Source: an uncultured Eggerthellaceae bacterium (GTDB taxonomy: Bacteria; Actinomycetota; Coriobacteriia; Coriobacteriales; Eggerthellaceae). From it: a stretch of 6,990 nt of DNA. Shown here one piece after another: positions 1 through 6,125 of this stretch. The translations under genes were made by a program, and so were the position numbers. Below the pieces are notes generated by a model. The model had not been told where the DNA came from and did not search any database. It worked only from the letters and a program-made list of their open reading frames with translations. Position 1 is the first letter of the stretch; each line of letters opens with the position of its first letter. Location: assembly GCA_934630485.1 (NCBI GenBank), contig CAKTWD010000085.1:1-6990 (forward strand). Reading direction: 5' to 3'.

Positions 1-144
1 GGTTACGCCATTGCTCGCGATTCGGAAGGCGCAGTTGTCAAGTCGGTGAAAGACGTCAATGCGTCGCAGTCGCTTGATGTGATGGTTTCCGATGGCGTCA
101 TTGCATGCCAGGTGGTTGGAACTACTTCTGCAGTAACCGGTTAA
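1..144 (+). CDS. xseA: Exodeoxyribonuclease VII large subunit, C-terminal end (partial)
   Basis: Only the last 47 codons and a TAA stop are present; the gene begins left of the window. The reading frame is open from base 1 and reads GYAIARDSEG, then KSVKDV, LDVMVSDG and IACQVV. This is the typical end of XseA: a glycine-tyrosine strand, a 'G-x-V-x-S' turn and a short 'L-D-V-x-x-x-D-G' beta segment. XseA is the catalytic subunit of ExoVII, which degrades single-stranded DNA to oligonucleotides in the cytoplasm together with several copies of XseB. The assignment rests on this tail and on xseB starting 44 bases after the stop, the usual operon partner. The nuclease core cannot be examined here. 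Confidence 0.85.
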   Translation, partial: GYAIARDSEGAVVKSVKDVNASQSLDVMVSDGVIACQVVGTTSAVTG

Positions 145-173
145 TACGCAGGTCGCTGAAGCGAAACCTGCTG

Positions 174-182
174 AAAGGAAGG
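174..182 (+). promoter_or_regulatory. Ribosome binding site of xseB
   Basis: The purine run AAAGGAAGG ends 6 bases before the ATG at 189. It fixes the xseB start there. An in-frame ATG at 105 would overlap xseA, has no such site, and would add 28 residues with no resemblance to XseB. Confidence 0.7.
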
Positions 183-188
183 CATACG

Positions 189-443
189 ATGGAAGATCAG
201 AAGCAGATCGAGGAAATGACGTTCCGCGAGATGATGGATGAGCTTGACGGCATCGTCAACGTGCTTGAAAGCAATACGCTTGAGCTTGAGGACAGCCTGA
301 AAAGCTATGAGCGCGGAATCATTTTGATGCGTACGCTCAAAGAGCGCCTGAACGACGCACAGCAGAAGGTGAACGTGCTGATGGGCGAGCTGTCGGGTGA
401 AGAAGACGACGCGGTTCGCGACACCACGCTGTCTAAGGCGTAA
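189..443 (+). CDS. xseB: Exodeoxyribonuclease VII small subunit
   Basis: This encodes an 84-residue acidic protein, within the usual XseB size range. XseB binds the XseA subunit to form ExoVII, which removes single-stranded DNA in both directions during repair. The family pattern is clear. 'TFREMMDELDGIV' at about residues 10-22 matches the common F-x-x-x-x-x-x-L-x-x-I-V. It is followed by a short 'LESNTLELEDSL' and then 'YERGIILM', matching the conserved L-E-x-S-L-x-x-Y-E-x-G. The helix then runs through 'LNDAQQKV', giving the expected helical hairpin. The tail after about residue 70 is acidic and probably disordered. The start is chosen at the ATG with a good ribosome binding site, 44 bases after xseA, so the two genes are very likely co-transcribed. 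Confidence 0.92.
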   Translation: MEDQKQIEEMTFREMMDELDGIVNVLESNTLELEDSLKSYERGIILMRTLKERLNDAQQKVNVLMGELSGEEDDAVRDTTLSKA

Positions 444-465
444 GAATTCGCTCGTGCGGTTTGTT

Positions 466-485
466 CCTGAAGTCTCTACTTCTGG
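466..485 (+). other. Small hairpin between xseB and the HIT gene
   Basis: CC-T-GAAGT and ACTTC-T-GG flank a 4-base loop (CTCT), giving a 7-pair stem interrupted by a T:T mismatch. It is followed by GGTTTAA. The T run is too short for a convincing intrinsic terminator, so it may be a weak attenuator or chance. It lies just upstream of the HIT gene ribosome binding site (492-498). Confidence 0.3.
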
Positions 486-502
486 TTTAACAAGGAGGAA
501 TC

Positions 503-856
503 ATGGTCAAAGACGATTGCATTTTCTGCTCAATTGCCAACGGCAAGATCCCGACGGGTGTTGTTTATGAGGACGACGTGGTGATGGCATTCGAGGATGC
601 CAACCCTCAAATGCCCGTTCATGTGCTGATCGTCCCTAAGCAGCATTTCGATAACATCGGAGATAACATCCCCGAAGACATCCTTGGCCATATGTTTGCA
701 ACTGTTAAAAAAGTTGCCGATATCAAGGGCATTGCCCAGGGCGGCTACCGCGTTTTGGTCAATACGGGCGATGACGCCGGTCAAGTGGTGCATCACGTGC
801 ATCTTCACGTGCTTGGAGGCGCTCCGATGAACGATGGCAATCCTTCTGCAAGGTAA
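503..856 (+). CDS. HIT-family (histidine triad, Hint-like) nucleotide-binding protein
   Basis: This encodes a 117-residue protein of normal Hint length. The histidine triad is H98-V-H100-L-H102 followed by VLGG; by analogy with Hint enzymes the middle histidine, H100, is the nucleophile. The family hydrolyses AMP-amidates such as adenosine 5'-phosphoramidate. Other conserved marks are D32-A-N at the substrate pocket, 'VPKQH' at 44-48, and 'LVNTGDDAGQ' at 85-94 just before the triad. C6-x-x-C9 near the N-terminus, with H48 and a triad histidine, resembles the zinc site reported in some bacterial HIT proteins, but I infer this from spacing only. The start is an ATG 4 bases after AAGGAGGAA, a near-perfect ribosome binding site. 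It follows xseB by 59 bases on the same strand and is probably co-transcribed. The physiological substrate is unknown. Confidence 0.93.
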   Translation: MVKDDCIFCSIANGKIPTGVVYEDDVVMAFEDANPQMPVHVLIVPKQHFDNIGDNIPEDILGHMFATVKKVADIKGIAQGGYRVLVNTGDDAGQVVHHVHLHVLGGAPMNDGNPSAR

Positions 857-897
857 GGAAACCCGTTTGCCGAACACGCTCATGCTCGCAGGAAGCA

Positions 898-920
898 TGT
901 TTTACCGCGCGGGTAAAATA
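898..920 (+). promoter_or_regulatory. Inverted repeat upstream of ackA
   Basis: TTTTACC (900-906) and GGTAAAA (912-918) form a perfect 7-bp dyad around a 5-base GCGCG centre, extendable by a G:T and a T:A pair. It sits about 35 bases before the ackA start. It has no T run after it on the plus strand, so a terminator for the HIT gene is unlikely. It could be an operator or mRNA leader hairpin. I could not define a convincing -35/-10 pair nearby. Confidence 0.35.
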
Positions 921-943
921 TTGCTTTGACCTGTACTCTATTT

Positions 944-951
944 AGGGGGAG
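944..951 (+). promoter_or_regulatory. Ribosome binding site of ackA
   Basis: AGGGGGAG lies directly ahead of the GTG at 955 and supports that start. The next residues, NVLVINAGSSS, are the conserved beginning of acetate kinases, so the start is secure. Confidence 0.65.
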
Positions 952-954
952 TCC

Positions 955-2199
955 GTGAACGTACTCGTAATCAATGCGGGGTCGTCGTCTTTAAAATACC
1001 AGCTCATTAACGTTGAGCAGCAGAAAGTCCTTGCAAAAGGCCTTTGCGACCGCGTCGGTTCCGATGCTTCCACTCATAAGCACGGGGTCGACGATAACGA
1101 AGTTGAGATCAGCACGCCCATGGCTGACCATAGTCAAGCGATCGATATCGTTTTGAAAACCCTCATCCAGGGCGAGAATGCGCCTATCAAGTCGCTTGAC
1201 GACATCGACGCAGTGGGACACCGCATCGTCCAGGGCGGTAAGTATTTCAGCCAGTCAACCCTTATCGACGATGATGTCATCGATAAGATCGACGAGCTGG
1301 CCGAGCTCGCTCCCTTGCACAACAAAGCAGCTCTTATGGGTATTCAGGCCTGTCGCGATAAGATGCCCGGTGTTCCCATGGTGGCGGTTTTCGACACGTC
1401 GTTTTTCCAGACGCTGCCGCCGAAGGCTTACATGTACGCTCTTCCGTACGAGTTGTATGAAAAGTACGGCATTCGTAAATATGGTGCGCATGGAACATCG
1501 CATCGCTATATTTCCGAGCGTGCTGCTGTTGCATTGGGCGAGTCTTTGTACGACCTCAAGATGATCACCTGCCATTTAGGTAACGGCTGTTCGGTTTCGG
1601 CAATCGACCACGGCGTTGCCGTCGACACCTCCATGGGCATGACGCCGCTTGACGGTCTTATGATGGGCACGCGCTGCGGCTCAATCGACCCGGCCATCGT
1701 GCCATTCCTTATGGAGCATGAGGGAATGACCCCCTCCGAGGTCGAGAACCTCATGAACAAGAAATCTGGCCTTCTGGGCATCACGGGCGTCAGCAACGAT
1801 CTTCGTTCGGTGCGTGAGGAAGCCGAAAAGGGCAATGAGCGAGCTATGCTCGCATACGAGATGTACTCTAATTCCGTGAAGAAGTACATCGGACAGTACA
1901 TCGCCGTCATGGGCGGCGTCGATGCCATTGTTTTGGCTGGCGGCGTAGGCGAAAACGACCCGAAGATGCGTCGCATGATCTTCGCCGGCTTGCAGACCAT
2001 GGGCATCATTCTCGACCTGAAGGCGAACTCTGCGAAGGAGCGCGGCGAGCGTGAGATCTCATCTTTCCGTTCTGACGTGCGCATCGTCATTATTCCGACC
2101 GATGAGGAATACATGATCGCTCGTGATACGTTCGAGATCGTTCACGACAAGATCGGTGAGGGCGGCGTTCGCGACGAGTTCTCGATCATCAGCGCCTAG
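955..2199 (+). CDS. ackA: Acetate kinase
   Basis: This is a cytoplasmic enzyme of the ASKHA (actin-like) fold that converts acetyl phosphate and ADP to acetate and ATP, reversibly. It has 414 residues, slightly longer than the usual ~400 because of a C-terminal tail after about residue 398. The known catalytic and binding residues of the family are all visible: N7 in 'INAGSSSLKYQ', R90 in 'GHRIVQGG', H122 in 'PLHN', D147 in 'VFDTSF', H179 in 'GAHGTSH', N210 in 'HLGNG', R240 in 'GTRCGSIDP', the nucleotide loop 'GGVGEN' at 329-334, and the metal-ligand glutamate E384 in 'TDEEYMIARDT'. The position before E384 is D where many homologues have N. The start is GTG. The partner enzyme gene pta is not downstream in the same operon but faces this gene from the opposite strand. 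A 98-bp gap with a dyad separates it from the HIT gene, so it may have its own promoter. Confidence 0.97.
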   Translation: MNVLVINAGSSSLKYQLINVEQQKVLAKGLCDRVGSDASTHKHGVDDNEVEISTPMADHSQAIDIVLKTLIQGENAPIKSLDDIDAVGHRIVQGGKYFSQSTLIDDDVIDKIDELAELAPLHNKAALMGIQACRDKMPGVPMVAVFDTSFFQTLPPKAYMYALPYELYEKYGIRKYGAHGTSHRYISERAAVALGESLYDLKMITCHLGNGCSVSAIDHGVAVDTSMGMTPLDGLMMGTRCGSIDPAIVPFLMEHEGMTPSEVENLMNKKSGLLGITGVSNDLRSVREEAEKGNERAMLAYEMYSNSVKKYIGQYIAVMGGVDAIVLAGGVGENDPKMRRMIFAGLQTMGIILDLKANSAKERGEREISSFRSDVRIVIIPTDEEYMIARDTFEIVHDKIGEGGVRDEFSIISA

Positions 2200-2252
2200 T
2201 CTAAGTTAATTTGCGTTTTACACAGGCTTGTTAAAGCTAGTGATAAAAGGGA

Positions 2253-2282
2253 GGCCATCCGCTCAAGAACGGATGGCCTTTT
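2253..2282 (+). terminator. Intrinsic terminator of ackA
   Basis: GGCCATCCG (2253-2261) and CGGATGGCC (2270-2278) pair perfectly over 9 bp around an 8-base loop and run straight into TTTT. An A-rich stretch (AAAA at 2245-2248) precedes the stem, so on the minus strand the same stem is followed by TCCCTTTT. It may therefore act as a weak backstop for pta transcripts. Confidence 0.85.
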
Positions 2283-2324
2283 GCCGCTTGTCAGATTGCC
2301 CTGGTTTACGTGCCTGTCCCTTGT

Positions 2325-2361
2325 AAAAAGTAAGCGCCCAACTGATCATTTCAGTTGGGCG
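2325..2361 (-). terminator. Intrinsic terminator of pta (minus strand)
   Basis: Bases 2335-2345 (CGCCCAACTGA) pair with 2351-2361 (TCAGTTGGGCG) over 11 bp around a 5-base loop. Read on the minus strand, the stem is followed by CTTAC and then five Ts (complement of 2325-2329). It lies 51 bp beyond the pta stop codon. On the plus strand no T run follows, so it should act only on pta. Confidence 0.75.
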
Positions 2362-2411
2362 TTGATGCAGCAAAGCGGGATGTTCTTAAGCGAACCGATT
2401 CGACTGAATCG

Positions 2412-3401
2412 TTATTTCATCTGGCATTGCACGCAGGTGATGGCGATGACGCCGTAGATGTCGTCGGCGACGCAACCACGGGAAAGATCGTTCACCGGAG
2501 CGGCGATGCCCTGGGTGATGGGACCGTATGCCTCAGCTTTCGCCAGGCGTTGAACAAGCTTGTAACCGATGTTGCCAGCGTCGATGTCGGGGAAGATCAA
2601 AACGTTGGCGCTGCCTGCAACAGGCGATTCGGGTGCTTTCTTTTGCGCAACCGAGGGCACGATGGCGGCGTCGGTTTGCAGCTCACCGTCAAGAGCGAGG
2701 TCGGGGGCAAGTTCCTTGGCGATGCGCGTGGCTTCAACGACCTTTGCCGCATCGTCGTTCTTGGCCGAGCCGTAGCTGGAATGCGAGAGGAGTGCGACCT
2801 TCGGCTCGGTGCCGATAAGGGCCTTCCAAGAGTATGCGGAGCTTACGGCGATATTGGCCAAGCGCTCAGCGTCGGGCTGAACCTCAAGGCCGCAGTCCGA
2901 GAACAGGAACGTGCCGTCCTGACCGAACTCGCAGTTGGGGACAACCATAATGAAGAACGAGCTGACCAACTTCGTTCCCGGCTTCGTTTTCAGGATCTGA
3001 AGGCTGGGGCGAAGGACATCGCCGGTGGAGTGGCAAGCGCCGGCGACCATGCCATCGGCTTTGCCGGTTTTCACCATCATCACGCCGAAATACAGGACAT
3101 CGTCAAGCTTGGCGCGCGCTTCTTCGATGGTCATGCCCTTGTGCTTGCGAGCCTCGAACAGCTCCTGCGCGAGGAGCTCACGCTCGGCGTAGGTTGCGAC
3201 GTCTACGATCTTGGCGCCTTCCAAGTCATACGGGCTTTTAAGGATCTGCTTCTCGTCACCTAGAATGATGAGGTTTGCCACGTTGTCGGCCAAGATCTTG
3301 CTTGCAGCCTCCAGTGTGCGCGGATCGTTTCCCTCGGGGAGGACGATCGTCTTCTTCTCGGTGCGGGCGCGTGCAACCATGTCATCCAGAAATGCGCTCA
3401 T
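2412..3401 (-). CDS. pta: Phosphate acetyltransferase (phosphotransacetylase)
   Basis: This enzyme interconverts acetyl-CoA plus phosphate with acetyl phosphate plus CoA, the step before acetate kinase. The protein has 329 residues: the short single-domain class made only of the PTA/PTB catalytic domain, without the DRTGG/BioD-like N-terminal region of the E. coli form. Visible family motifs are 'IVLPEGNDPRTLEA' at 19-32, R85 in 'ARKHKGM', 'HSTGDVLRP' with R131, 'SDCGLEVQP' at 168-176, 'GELQTDAA' at 239-246, 'IFPDIDAGNIGYKLVQR' near 269-285, and the active-site 'PVNDLSRGC' with S307 and R308, followed by D314. The ATG at 3401 is preceded by GAAAGGA; an upstream in-frame start would add ten unrelated residues. 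The last residues read 'ITCVQCQMK', placing two cysteines (C323, C326) at the end, which I find unusual. The gene converges on ackA and diverges from the glycosyltransferase gene. Confidence 0.97.
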   Translation of the reverse strand: MSAFLDDMVARARTEKKTIVLPEGNDPRTLEAASKILADNVANLIILGDEKQILKSPYDLEGAKIVDVATYAERELLAQELFEARKHKGMTIEEARAKLDDVLYFGVMMVKTGKADGMVAGACHSTGDVLRPSLQILKTKPGTKLVSSFFIMVVPNCEFGQDGTFLFSDCGLEVQPDAERLANIAVSSAYSWKALIGTEPKVALLSHSSYGSAKNDDAAKVVEATRIAKELAPDLALDGELQTDAAIVPSVAQKKAPESPVAGSANVLIFPDIDAGNIGYKLVQRLAKAEAYGPITQGIAAPVNDLSRGCVADDIYGVIAITCVQCQMK

Positions 3402-3595
3402 CGTTTTCCTTTCGATAGCGTTACGGAGCAAGTCGGCGACTGCTTCCAGGGGCGGACTGCTTTCGGGATTGGAGATTCTAAGGGCTTATGTCCTGAATTC
3501 TATGGTAATCGATAGCAGGTCCATGTCGACCGTTAAAATGATTCGCGGCCGCATAGCAAGGTTGCGCGGCTCTCAACGTTTGGGGAAGGAATAGC
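3402..3595. promoter_or_regulatory. Divergent control region between pta and the glycosyltransferase
   Basis: This 194-bp gap must hold the promoters of both flanking genes, which point away from each other. For the glycosyltransferase, TAAAAT at 3534-3539 is a possible -10 box, but no good -35 lies 16-18 bases upstream. For pta, TAGAAT on the minus strand near 3475-3480 or 3497-3502 is a possible -10, again without a clear -35. A bulged hairpin (3425-3446) and an 8-bp direct repeat GACTGCTT (3438-3445 and 3455-3462) lie in the part that would be the pta leader. No gene, tRNA or recognisable riboswitch is present. Confidence 0.5.
3408..3415 (-). promoter_or_regulatory. Ribosome binding site of pta (minus strand)
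   Basis: On the minus strand the sequence CGAAAGGA ends 6 bases before the ATG at 3401-3399. This decides the start in favour of MSAFLDDM rather than an in-frame start 30 bases further upstream. Confidence 0.7.
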
Positions 3596-4627
3596 GTGAA
3601 AACCATCACGTTCGCTATACCGTGCTACAACTCGGAAGCGTACATGGACAAGTGCATCGAATCCATTCTTGCATTCGATGACGGCCGTGGCGACATCGAG
3701 ATCCTTATCGTCGACGATGGATCCACTAAGGACAACACCGCCCAGAAAGCTGACTCTTGGCACGATCGCTATCCCGACACCGTTTTCGCCATTCACAAAG
3801 AGAACGGTGGTCACGGTTCTGCAGTTAACGCCGGTCTTGCGGCTGCTCGCGGCCGTTATTTCAAGGTCGTCGATTCCGACGACTGGCTCGATGAAGACTC
3901 CATGATCAAGATCATGGGCTTCCTTCGCAAGCAAAGCGAACTCAAGGATGCCGTCGACCTGGTCATCGCCAACTATGTGTACGAAAAGGTGTACGAAGGC
4001 AAGCGCACGGTCATCGATTATAAGAACGTTTTCCCCGTAGAGGAGCTGTTCACCTGGGGCGATATCGGCCATTTCCGCAATAGCCAGTACCTGCTCATGC
4101 ATTCGGTCATCTACCGCACCAAACTTCTTCGCGATATGAACCTGAAGCTGCCGGAGCACTGCTTCTACGTGGACAACATCTTCGTTTACGAGCCGCTGCC
4201 TTACGTTAAGAGCATCTATTACTTCAACGTCGATATGTATCGCTACTTCATTGGCCGCGAGGGGCAAAGCGTCAACGAAGAGGTCATGAAGGGTCGCATC
4301 GATCAGCAGATTCGCGTCACCAAGACCATGATCGATGCCGTCGACCCCCTGACCGATGTATACGAGAAGAAGCTCCAGAAGTACATGGAGAATTATCTCT
4401 CCATGATGATGTGCATCACCTCCATCTTCTTGCGCATGATCGATACGCCCGAGGCCGAACAGAAGCGCGATGAGATTTGGGGCTATCTGAAAGAGCGTCG
4501 CCCTCGTCTTTACCCGAAGGTTCGCAGCAACGTGCTGAACCTGGGCACGAACCTGCCAAGCGAGGCGGGCAGGCGTTTGGGTCTTGCAGGCTATCGTTTG
4601 GCTCAAAAGATTTTCAAGTTCAACTAA
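3596..4627 (+). CDS. Family 2 glycosyltransferase
   Basis: This encodes a 343-residue protein with a GT-A fold at the N-terminus. The family signatures are in order: 'AIPCYNSEAYMDKCIESI' from residue 7, the nucleotide-sugar-binding 'VDDGST' at 39-44, 'ENGGHGSAVNAGLAAARG' at 69-86, and the metal-binding DxD in 'VVDSDDW' (D93, D95). D193 in 'YVDNIFVYEPL' is the likely catalytic base, and 'YFIGREGQSVNEE' at 217-229 resembles the acceptor-side R-x-G-x-S motif. Such enzymes move a sugar from a nucleotide donor to a cell-wall, exopolysaccharide or teichoic-acid-type acceptor at the inner membrane face. Donor and acceptor cannot be told from sequence. No clear membrane span is seen; residues 268-282 are hydrophobic but short. 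The GTG start is 5 bases after GGGGAAGGA. It has no polysaccharide genes beside it and ends at its own terminator, so it appears to be a single-gene unit. Confidence 0.9.
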   Translation: MKTITFAIPCYNSEAYMDKCIESILAFDDGRGDIEILIVDDGSTKDNTAQKADSWHDRYPDTVFAIHKENGGHGSAVNAGLAAARGRYFKVVDSDDWLDEDSMIKIMGFLRKQSELKDAVDLVIANYVYEKVYEGKRTVIDYKNVFPVEELFTWGDIGHFRNSQYLLMHSVIYRTKLLRDMNLKLPEHCFYVDNIFVYEPLPYVKSIYYFNVDMYRYFIGREGQSVNEEVMKGRIDQQIRVTKTMIDAVDPLTDVYEKKLQKYMENYLSMMMCITSIFLRMIDTPEAEQKRDEIWGYLKERRPRLYPKVRSNVLNLGTNLPSEAGRRLGLAGYRLAQKIFKFN

Positions 4628-4632
4628 CGTGA

Positions 4633-4658
4633 GGCGCCCGTTCATCGGGCGCCGTTTT
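4633..4658 (+). terminator. Intrinsic terminator of the glycosyltransferase gene
   Basis: GGCGCCCG (4633-4640) and CGGGCGCC (4646-4653) form a perfect, very GC-rich 8-bp stem with a 5-base TTCAT loop, followed by GTTTTC. It starts 5 bases after the stop codon. The T run is only four bases, so some read-through into dinB is possible. Confidence 0.85.
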
Positions 4659-4718
4659 CGATTCGCCGCGAACGTGCTGCGATGATGCGCAAACAAACCG
4701 CGGTCGGCATTCTTGAAC

Positions 4719-4725
4719 GGGGGAG
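4719..4725 (+). promoter_or_regulatory. Ribosome binding site of dinB, decides the start
   Basis: GGGGGAG lies 2 bases before GTG at 4728, closely resembling the ackA arrangement (AGGGGGAG then GTG). It lies inside the reading frame if TTG at 4713 were used, and that codon has no comparable site before it. This favours GTG 4728. Confidence 0.55.
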
Positions 4726-4727
4726 CT

Positions 4728-6074
4728 GTGGGCGTTGTCTCGCCGGGTAATCGCAACGATTCCGCTTCCGAGCTTGTAAGCTTGGATGTCTTGGCGCCGT
4801 GGCGTGGGCGTGCCATTCTGCTTGTCGACCTTGATGCGTTCTTCGCTTCCGTTGAGCAGCTCGATCATCCTGCGTGGCGCGGCAAACCCGTTGTAGTTGG
4901 CGGCGATCCGACCAAGCACGGTGTTGTGTCCACGTGCTCGTATGAGGCGCGTAAGTTCGGCGTGCGAAGCGCCATGGCTTCTTCTATGGCGGCGCGACTT
5001 TGTCCCGATGCCATTTGGACCGAAGGGCATTTCTCGCGTTATCGGGAGATGTCCGACAAGATCATGTCCATCATCGGTGACGAAACGCCTTTCGTTCAGC
5101 AGGTCAGCATCGACGAGGCGTTTGCTGACGTCACGCCGAATTCGGTGAACGTCGAGCATCCCGTTCGCATCGCGCAGCGTATCCAAAGCCGCGTCGAGGA
5201 GCTGGGAGTCACGTGCTCTATCGGCGTCGGCACCACGAAAGCCATTGCGAAAATGGCCTCTGACATGGATAAACCCCGCGGGTTGACCGTCGTCTACCCT
5301 GGCAGCGAGCAAAGTTTCTTGAGGCCTTTGCCGGTAAGGCTTCTAAGCGGCATTGGCGCGGCATCGGAGAAAACCCTGAAAACGTACGGCATCGAGACCT
5401 TGGGTCAACTTGCCGATGCCGATGAAGCGCTTATCGCGCATATATTGGGAAAGAACGGCAAGGTCATGCAATCGCGTGCGCGCGGTGAAGACGAGGCCGT
5501 CGAATATGACGCAGCTGCGGCGAAGTCGGTTTCAAACGAGATCTCGTTCGCGGAATGCCTGAGCGATCGCGACGACATCATGGCGGCTATCGGGTCGGTT
5601 GCCGCGAAAGTCGGGCGACGTTTGCGAGGAAAAGGGCTTGAAGGACGCACGGTCACGCTGAAGATCCGCTACGCGAACCGTCAGGTCAGAAGCGTTCAGC
5701 GTCAGCTGTCTCGGCCGACGAATGACGAGATCTCGATCATGCCCTTATTGGGCACCATGCTCGATGAGCTATGGACGCGTGGGGTTGAGGTGCGCTTGAT
5801 CGGCGTTGCGATCACCGGATTCGACGGCGGTCGACCCGAGCAGTTCTCGCTTTTCGACGATGATTCCATCGATCAGGGCGATGCACGCGACGATTCGGCG
5901 TTGGCGCAGGCAAACCGCGAATTAATGGGCGAAGAGAAGCGAAAGAAGCTGCTAGAGGCAACCGACTTCGTTCGCGATCGCTTTGGCGAGGGCGCGCTTC
6001 ACTACGGCCGTGAGCTCAGAACGGCTAAGAACACTACGGGTAGCGCTGCGAAGAACCCAGCCGATTACAAGTAG
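4728..6074 (+). CDS. dinB: DNA polymerase IV (Y-family, DinB)
   Basis: This is a translesion DNA polymerase that copies past damaged bases with low fidelity. With the GTG start it has 448 residues. Catalytic metal ligands are D34 in 'LLVDLDAFFASVEQ', and D129 and E130 in 'QQVSIDEAF'. F39 is the probable steric gate against ribonucleotides, and Y72/R75 in 'SYEARKFGVRSAM' contact the incoming nucleotide. The thumb helix-hairpin-helix is seen at 'LLSGIGAASEKTLKTYGI' (205-222) and the little-finger domain covers about 260-365. Q372-F-S-L-F376 matches the beta-clamp-binding pattern QxxLF. A tail ending in 'RDRFGEGAL' follows, as often seen in Gram-positive members. About 28 residues precede the catalytic strand, longer than usual; the start could alternatively be TTG 4713. 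The upstream gap has no recognisable SOS box and no clear promoter. Confidence 0.95.
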   Translation: MGVVSPGNRNDSASELVSLDVLAPWRGRAILLVDLDAFFASVEQLDHPAWRGKPVVVGGDPTKHGVVSTCSYEARKFGVRSAMASSMAARLCPDAIWTEGHFSRYREMSDKIMSIIGDETPFVQQVSIDEAFADVTPNSVNVEHPVRIAQRIQSRVEELGVTCSIGVGTTKAIAKMASDMDKPRGLTVVYPGSEQSFLRPLPVRLLSGIGAASEKTLKTYGIETLGQLADADEALIAHILGKNGKVMQSRARGEDEAVEYDAAAAKSVSNEISFAECLSDRDDIMAAIGSVAAKVGRRLRGKGLEGRTVTLKIRYANRQVRSVQRQLSRPTNDEISIMPLLGTMLDELWTRGVEVRLIGVAITGFDGGRPEQFSLFDDDSIDQGDARDDSALAQANRELMGEEKRKKLLEATDFVRDRFGEGALHYGRELRTAKNTTGSAAKNPADYK

Positions 6075-6125
6075 CATTCGGCGAAGCCTTGCCGCCGGGC
6101 GTCGTGACGCGTTCCTTCGCAACTG
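6075..6125. other. Convergent gap between dinB and degV, no clear terminator
   Basis: These 51 bases separate two genes that face each other. GCGAAG (6081-6086) and CTTCGC (6115-6120) are inverted repeats enclosing a smaller GCGT/ACGC hairpin (6099-6110), so an interrupted stem can form. No T run follows on either strand, so it is not a standard intrinsic terminator. A second pair, GCCGCC (6091-6096) and GGCGGC (6130-6135), reaches into the end of the degV gene. Confidence 0.4.

Noticed and set aside
105..188. Upstream in-frame ATG extending xseB by 28 residues
   Set aside because: It overlaps the end of xseA, has no ribosome binding site, and the added residues do not resemble XseB; the ATG at 189 has a good site.
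1506..2114. A 202-codon minus-strand frame opposite ackA
   Set aside because: It lies wholly within ackA, is rich in serine and arginine as usual for antisense shadows, and has no matching motif.
2217..2246. Promoter-like TTTACA, 18 bases, TGATAA after ackA
   Set aside because: A transcript from here would meet the ackA terminator almost at once and no plus-strand gene follows; probably chance in an AT-rich gap.
2355..3263. A 302-codon open frame on the plus strand opposite pta
   Set aside because: It is a shadow of pta: low-complexity valine-, glycine- and aspartate-rich translation, no family resemblance, and it begins inside the pta terminator stem.
3545..3552. GCGGCCGC palindrome before the glycosyltransferase
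   Set aside because: A lone 8-bp GC palindrome (a NotI site) in a GC-rich genome; no repeat or flanking structure suggests function.
4669..4682. Possible LexA box before dinB (CGAAC half-site)
   Set aside because: The second half should be GTTCG but reads TGCGA, so there is no dyad.
3533..4816. A 427-codon open frame on the minus strand covering the whole glycosyltransferase gene
   Set aside because: It overlaps a clear GT2 gene, its terminator and the dinB start. Its translation has no recognisable domain. Long antisense frames are expected where codons end mostly in C or G.
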